From the NCBI GenBank assembly GCA_050010115.1, contig JBEKLQ010000016.1, positions 1-53,508 of the forward strand: a stretch of DNA of 53,508 nucleotides. The letters run 5' to 3'. Shown here piece after piece: positions 50,509-53,508 of this stretch; position 1 is the first letter of the stretch; each line of letters begins with the position of its first letter. The stretch is from JAKACA01 sp050010115. Its GTDB lineage: Bacteria > Actinomycetota > Acidimicrobiia > Acidimicrobiales > Bog-793. The position numbers and the translations under genes are program-made. The notes beneath the pieces are model-generated. The model had not been told where the DNA came from and ran no database searches. It saw only the letters and a list, made by a program, of their open reading frames with translations.

Positions 50509-51330
50509 GTGAGACCCACTCCCCCAGTGGCGCTCACGATCGCCGGGACTGACTCCGGCGGTGGTGCCGGCATCGCCGCTGACCTTCGGACCTTCGCCGC
50601 TCACGGTGTCATGGGGACGCTGGCGGTCACTGCGGTCACCGCCCAGAACACGCTCGGCGTGCAAGGGGTCCAAACCATCACCGCTGCGATGGTTGCGGCG
50701 CAGATCGAGTCCGTGACGTCCGATCTCCATCCCCGGGCCGCCAAGACCGGCATGCTCGCAACGGCTGAGATCGTGAAGGTCGTGGTGGCCAAAGCTCACG
50801 ACGGCTCGCTGCCACCCCTCGTGGTCGACCCGGTTCTGGTGGCTTCCTCCGGCGACCCGCTATTCGACGGCCACGCCGTTCGGGATGCCTACCTCGATCT
50901 CGTCGCCGTGGCGACCGTCGTGACGCCGAACCTGTTCGAAGCTTCGCTGCTGGTTGGCCACCAGCTCCTGACAGTCGAGGAGATGGAGGCGGCCGCTCGG
51001 GAGCTGCAAGCGCTCGGCCCTGTCCTCGTGGTCGTCAAGGGTGGGCACCTGCGACAGGGTGACGAAGCGGTCGACGTCGTCTACGACGGCCGTGCGGTCT
51101 CGTTGCTTCGGGCTCGGTGGATCGAGACGCGCAACGTGCACGGGACGGGGTGCAGTTTCGCCGCTGCGATCGCCGCCAACCTGGCGCTCGGGCTCGACCC
51201 GCTGACGGCTGCGATGCGGGCGAAGCAGTACGTCCACCGGGCCGTCGAGCTGGCAGCCACCTGGCAGCTTGGTGCCGGCCACGGGCCGATCGATCACCTC
51301 GGTGCGGCCCCCGGCGCCTCCGGGAGCTGA
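50509..51330 (+). CDS. thiD: Hydroxymethylpyrimidine/phosphomethylpyrimidine kinase ThiD
   Basis: Phosphorylates HMP and HMP-phosphate to HMP-PP for thiamine assembly. 273 residues. Seen: VALTIAGTDSGGGAGIAADLRTFAAHG, VVDPVLVASSG, TPNLFEASLL, VVVKGGH and the ribokinase-fold catalytic region NVHGTGCSFAAAIAANLA with the catalytic base Cys. GTG at 50509 lies 34 bases after thiG. No thiE or thiC is in the window. Converges with serS with a nine-base gap. Confidence 0.93.
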   Translation: MRPTPPVALTIAGTDSGGGAGIAADLRTFAAHGVMGTLAVTAVTAQNTLGVQGVQTITAAMVAAQIESVTSDLHPRAAKTGMLATAEIVKVVVAKAHDGSLPPLVVDPVLVASSGDPLFDGHAVRDAYLDLVAVATVVTPNLFEASLLVGHQLLTVEEMEAAARELQALGPVLVVVKGGHLRQGDEAVDVVYDGRAVSLLRARWIETRNVHGTGCSFAAAIAANLALGLDPLTAAMRAKQYVHRAVELAATWQLGAGHGPIDHLGAAPGASGS

Positions 51331-51339
51331 CTCAGCGGG

Positions 51340-52566
51340 TCAATCCGCCGCCGGCAACCGCTTCGGTGCGCCGTGCGCCCAGAGAACCTCCGGTACGGCG
51401 ACCTCGCCGGAGGACTCCTGGTACGTCTCCATCAGCGCGATCAGCCAGCGGGCGGTCATGGCCGTCCCGTTCAGCGTGTGGACCGTGTGAAGCTGGCGGT
51501 CCAGATCCCGGTAGCGGATGTTCAACCGCCTGGCTTGATAGTCCGTCGTGTTCGAGCACGACGTGATCTCCCGGTACCGCGCCTGGCTCGGGATGAAGGC
51601 CTCGATGTCGTACTTCTTCGCTGCTGATGGGCCGAGGTCGCCCGCAGCGGTGCACACGACGCGATAGGGCAGGCCGAGCTTGCTGACCAGCTCCTCCTCG
51701 ATAGCGAGGATTCGCTCATGTTCTGCCACCGAGTCCTCGGGTCTCGTGTAGACGAACATCTCGACCTTGTCGAACTGGTGGACCCGGAAGATGCCCCGTG
51801 TGTCGCGGCCGGCGGCACCTGCCTCCCGCCGGAAACACGTCGAGTACCCGGCGTACCGCAGGGGCAAGGCCTCGTCCTCCAGGACCTCGCCCTGGTGGAA
51901 CCCGGCGAGCGCCACCTCGGAGGTCCCGGTCAGGTACAGCTCCTCCCGTTCCAACCGGTAGAGGTTCGCCTCCTCCGTCGGCAGGAAACCCGTCCCGTAC
52001 ATCGCCTCTTCACGCACCAGCACCGGCGGGAGCAGCACTTCAAAGCCCAGCCCCACCAGGTGGTCGAGCGCGTACCGGTACATGGCCAGCTCGAGCAGGG
52101 CAACAGCTCCGCGCCGGTAGGCGAAGCGCGAGCCCGAAAGGCGCGCCCCACGGTCGAGGTCCACGCCTCCGAGTTCCACGTGATCGCGCAACGGAAACGC
52201 GAAGACCGGCTGGGTGCCGACACGGCGTACCTCGATGGCGTCGTCGTCCGACGTACCGTCCGGGACGTCGTCAGAGGGCGGGTTGGGCACCTTCGACAGC
52301 AGATCTGCACGCAGGGTCTCCAGCTCCGCCAGCTCGCCCTCGGCCGCGCGCAGCCGGTCCTTCACCGACTGGAGGACAGCCAGTTCCTCAGGTGTCGGCC
52401 TTCCCTTGGGGCGAGTCCTCGATCGCAGCCCATCAACGGTGGCGGTGAGCTGCCTCCAGGAAGAGTCGACCGCCACCAGCTCGTCGAAAAGCTCGGCGGC
52501 TCCCTTGCGGGCCAGGGCTCGCCGGAGTGCGTCCGGTTGCTCGCGGGCGAGACGGATGTCGATCAT
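51340..52566 (-). CDS. serS: Seryl-tRNA synthetase
   Basis: Charges tRNA-Ser and tRNA-Sec. 408 residues. Seen: N-terminal coiled-coil arm (residues about 30-95, LTATVDGLRSRTRPKG and KDRLRAAEGELAELETLRADLL), GSRFAYRRGAVALLELA, TGTSEVALAGFH, motif 2 STCFRREAGAAGRDTRGIFRVHQFDKVE and motif 3 NGTAMTARWLIALMETYQ. ATG at 52566 has TAGGCT eight bases upstream. Length and motifs are ordinary. Confidence 0.97.
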   Translation of the reverse strand: MIDIRLAREQPDALRRALARKGAAELFDELVAVDSSWRQLTATVDGLRSRTRPKGRPTPEELAVLQSVKDRLRAAEGELAELETLRADLLSKVPNPPSDDVPDGTSDDDAIEVRRVGTQPVFAFPLRDHVELGGVDLDRGARLSGSRFAYRRGAVALLELAMYRYALDHLVGLGFEVLLPPVLVREEAMYGTGFLPTEEANLYRLEREELYLTGTSEVALAGFHQGEVLEDEALPLRYAGYSTCFRREAGAAGRDTRGIFRVHQFDKVEMFVYTRPEDSVAEHERILAIEEELVSKLGLPYRVVCTAAGDLGPSAAKKYDIEAFIPSQARYREITSCSNTTDYQARRLNIRYRDLDRQLHTVHTLNGTAMTARWLIALMETYQESSGEVAVPEVLWAHGAPKRLPAAD

Positions 52567-52574
52567 GGCCGGTC

Positions 52575-52580
52575 AGCCTA
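52575..52580 (-). promoter_or_regulatory. Putative leaderless -10 box (TAGGCT) of serS
   Basis: TAGGCT on the minus strand, eight bases before ATG at 52566, in the 73-base secF-serS gap. Confidence 0.47.
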
Positions 52581-52639
52581 GGTGGCGCTCAGTGACCGCC
52601 AATCCATCGACTCGAGCCGGCGGTCGCCTGCGCTGTTGG

Positions 52640-53508
52640 TCAGCGCCGTTTCTTCTTGCGGGGCCGCTGCGCGGCGGGACGGTTCTGGCTGCCCGAACCG
52701 CTCGGCCGCACGCCAGCCGGCTTCGGCCCTGCCGGCCTCGAGCGATTGCCGTTCGGCCGTGGCACGGCGTCGCTCCCGGCAGCGGGGCCGCCGCTGTCGC
52801 TGCTGCCGGCGAGGATGCCGAACTCGTCGTCGGGGTTCACTGCCGCACTTGCGGCTTCTATCCGGCCGGAACCCGGGCGGATGGGTCCGCTGGGAGCGAT
52901 CCCGGATCGCCCCTTCCTCTGGCGGCGCGTGGTGCCGCGCTCCTCGCGCTCGTCGAGGAGGCCGGCCGCGAAGGCTGCCGGGGTGACCAACTGGATGGGC
53001 CTGCTCCGGGCCTCCAACTTCTGGCGGATCACGGTGTAGCGGGGCTCTCGTTCCTTCATCATCGCCACAAGCGGCGAGGCGATAAAAATGGAGGAGTACG
53101 CTCCGCTCGTCAGACCGATCAGCAGTGCGAGCCCGAAGTACTCGAGCGTGGTGGCACCAAGGATGTCGGCGCCGAGCACGAGCACCGAGAGGATCGGCAG
53201 GATCGCCACGAGCGAGGTGTTGATCGAGCGCGCCAGTGTCTGGTTCATCGAGAGGTTGACGACGTCGCTGAAGCTCAACTTGCCGGTGGCACCGAGACCC
53301 TTGGTGTTGTCACGGATGCGGTCGAACACCACGATCGTGTCGTACAGGGAGTACCCGAGGACGGTGAGGAACGCCACCACGGTGTCCGGCGTAACCAGGA
53401 AGAACGTGAGGGAGTAGATGCCGACCGTGACCAGGATGTCGTGGGCCACGGCGATGATGGCCGCGAGCGCCATCTTCCACTCGAAGAAGATCGAGATGTA
53501 CGCCGAGA
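52640..53508 (-). CDS. secF: Protein-export membrane protein SecF, C-terminal part (cut by window edge)
   Basis: RND-type subunit assisting SecYEG with the proton motive force. The frame enters from the right edge; 288 codons are visible. Seen: YISIFFEWKMALAAIIAVAHD, the family region VVAFLTVLGYSLYDTIVVFDRIRDN with the conserved D-x-V-V-F-D-R-x-R, NQTLARSINTSLVAILPIL, and YSSIFIASPLV. The last 120 residues after the final membrane helix are a long cytoplasmic tail rich in Arg, Pro, Gly and Ser ending in a basic cluster (RPRKKKRR), longer than usual. The N terminus is outside the window; secD is expected upstream. Confidence 0.95.
   Translation of the reverse strand, partial: SAYISIFFEWKMALAAIIAVAHDILVTVGIYSLTFFLVTPDTVVAFLTVLGYSLYDTIVVFDRIRDNTKGLGATGKLSFSDVVNLSMNQTLARSINTSLVAILPILSVLVLGADILGATTLEYFGLALLIGLTSGAYSSIFIASPLVAMMKEREPRYTVIRQKLEARSRPIQLVTPAAFAAGLLDEREERGTTRRQRKGRSGIAPSGPIRPGSGRIEAASAAVNPDDEFGILAGSSDSGGPAAGSDAVPRPNGNRSRPAGPKPAGVRPSGSGSQNRPAAQRPRKKKRR

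Overview
The window is about 53.5 kb of GC-rich, gene-dense chromosomal DNA with no rRNA, tRNA, CRISPR array or mobile element that I could find. Gene content points to an actinobacterium: a complete Pup-proteasome system (mpa, dop, pup, prcB, prcA, pafA), a fused FO synthase for coenzyme F420 (fbiC), the GlgE/TreS-Mak alpha-glucan pathway, a Tat/helY cluster and an SCD-type desaturase. The proteasome-pafA-tat-helY order resembles Mycobacterium but is condensed and lacks pafB and pafC. A non-mycobacterial, deeper lineage such as Acidimicrobiia is my best guess, but that is inference.

Layout. 1-7035 (all minus): pafA, two tandem signal peptidase genes, a TatA/B-like gene, tatC, a Ski2-type helicase (helY) and a truncated ThyX-like gene. 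7122-7601 (plus): a small membrane protein related to the DUF2007 type. 7620-12992 (minus): mpa, dop, pup, prcB, prcA. 13222-17240: a ferredoxin (plus); trmI with three small membrane-protein genes (minus); a hotdog thioesterase and a TetR regulator (minus), divergent from a fatty-acid desaturase (plus). 17290-30894 (plus): tkt, tal, pgl, glgE, treS-mak, malQ, glgB, converging on glgX (minus, to 33053). 33159-36637 (plus): fbiC and a LOG-family gene. 36668-38506 (minus): an acyl-CoA ligase and a small coiled-coil protein. 38655-41930 (plus): a GAF-PAS-PAS-GAF-GGDEF-EAL protein. 41937-48048 (minus): gltB, gltD. 48277-51330 (plus): thiO, thiS, thiG, thiD. 51340-53508 (minus): serS and the 3' part of secF.

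How the parts work together. Dop deamidates the Pup C-terminal Gln, PafA ligates Pup to lysines, Mpa unfolds pupylated proteins and feeds them to the PrcA/PrcB 20S core. The central cluster links the non-oxidative pentose-phosphate branch to alpha-glucan metabolism: TreS-Mak turns trehalose into maltose 1-phosphate, GlgE polymerises it, GlgB branches the product, and MalQ and GlgX remodel or debranch it. The thi operon makes the thiazole and pyrimidine precursors of thiamine, the cofactor of the transketolase encoded here.

The best structural signal I found is transcriptional. At least fourteen genes have a TANNNT box 6-8 bases before the start codon, the layout of leaderless transcripts. It helps fix several starts, for example the TetR gene at 16391 and the DUF2007-type gene at 7122. 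No wholly novel gene system is evident. The most unusual local features are a duplicated start region with a nine-codon upstream ORF in front of pup, a perfect 22-bp palindrome abutting the acyl-CoA ligase -10 box, and the translationally coupled fbiC/LOG pair.
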